The notes below the pieces were generated by a model that was not told the DNA's origin, searched no databases, and worked only from the letters and a program-made list of their open reading frames with translations. A program made the position numbers and the translations under genes. A stretch of DNA of 64,000 bases. It comes from Asterias rubens (lineage: Eukaryota > Echinodermata > Asteroidea > Forcipulatida > Asteriidae). Below, in pieces: positions 63,299-64,000 of this stretch (the first letter of the stretch is position 1; every line of letters starts with the position of its first letter). The stretch covers positions 18,479,047-18,543,046 of the forward strand of contig NC_047066.1 in the NCBI RefSeq assembly GCF_902459465.1. The letters run 5' to 3'.

Positions 63299-63916
63299 GT
63301 AATTGCTGTAATGGGAAGTCACATTGCAAGTCGTGTGTACGTCACACGTGGTGTTGATATGGCTGACCTATATAATATGTTAGCAATTTGCACATTCAAC
63401 ATGTTCATTTTTAAAATATTCATTTGATTTTTTTTTTTTTAATACAACTTAAAATTTGTCAGTATAGTCAGAAAAGTGCTATCGAAACAGGATTTTAAAC
63501 TCCACATATATTTGTTTACAATATGTGGCACAGTTTGTCATGTTTATGAGTTTCAAAGGATAATCAAATTTACCCCTCCTCCTTTTCGCTTAGTTTGAGC
63601 AGCAAAGGATAAACAAATCTATCCCTATAATTTTTCGGCTGGCTTTCAGCAACAAGGGATTGATAAAAACCTACCCCCTCCTTTGTCGACTGGGGTTGTG
63701 TACCCTATTCTGGATGATCGTGTTCTCAAAGAAATATGTTATGAAGAACAACAGCACCATTTTAACATTTTGAAAACTACTTCAAGAAAAGTTGCTAAAT
63801 AACCAACAAAGTTAAAAATGATACCTTGGAGTTACAAAATGAACCTGGACGGCATTCCAATTTGATGGCCGCGCCTGACAAAATTACCACCTGCCAATAC
63901 TCGTTTATATATTCGT
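63299..63916. other. NOS intron 2 (part), nothing else recognised
   Basis: CAGCAA(A/G)GGAT followed by TACCCCTCC-type words repeats at about 63540-63690 with a loose period near 65 bases. No exon seen. Confidence 0.45.
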
Positions 63917-64000
63917 TTAAAAGCACTGGACAGTATTGGTATTTACTCAAATGTTAGCATAAAAACTTACTTGGTCAAAAGCAATGGAGAGCTGTTGATA
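63917..64000 (+). mobile_element. MITE-A copy cut by window end
   Basis: TTAAAAGCACTGGACAGTA, ATTTACTCAAATGTTAGCAT and CAATGGAGAGCTGTTGATA match the left part of the family. Confidence 0.85.

Noticed and set aside
1-64000. CRISPR array, bacterial operon or phage features
   Set aside because: The window has spliced animal genes. The only regular arrays are a minisatellite and small tandem repeats without unique spacers.

Overview
This is animal (metazoan) nuclear DNA: AT-rich, with long introns carrying GT-AG splice sites, many small inverted-repeat transposons, and seven protein genes with clear deuterostome or vertebrate relatives. The repeat families and the single-copy gene set suggest an echinoderm, most likely a sea star. 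That species-level guess is inference; nothing in the window proves it.

Layout. 1-8.5 kb holds no recognisable gene, only degenerate tandem sequence and small transposons. 8570-10354 (-) is an intronless glucoside xylosyltransferase (GXYLT/GT8). 15402-23968 (+) is RWDD4 in eight exons. 26680-29322 (-) is sedoheptulokinase (SHPK) in three exons, with a partial in-frame duplication of its 3' end just downstream. 29895-33417 (+) is TMEM97 (sigma-2 receptor) in three exons, head-to-head with SHPK. 39657-46483 (+) is a Dispatched-family Hedgehog-release transporter in four exons; its short first coding exon was found by matching splice phase. 48891-52504 (+) is IFT20 in four exons, followed by a 1.3 kb minisatellite with a 67-bp unit. 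59433-63298 (+) is the 5' part of a nitric oxide synthase that runs off the right edge.

The genes do not form an operon or a pathway. TMEM97, IFT20 and an NOS gene also lie together at human 17q11.2 (from memory), so part of this order may be an old linkage group. Dispatched and IFT20 both bear on Hedgehog/cilium biology, but their adjacency may be chance.

Repeats dominate the rest. At least five families of small inverted-repeat elements begin and end with TTAA, as expected of piggyBac-type insertion. The commonest (called MITE-A here, about 380 bp, roughly 25 full or partial copies) has a conserved internal palindrome. Several elements abut while sharing one TTAA. Other foldback families, tRNA-like SINE fragments and non-LTR retrotransposon tails fill introns and spacers. 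I saw no CRISPR array, no prokaryotic feature, and no clearly new multi-gene system.
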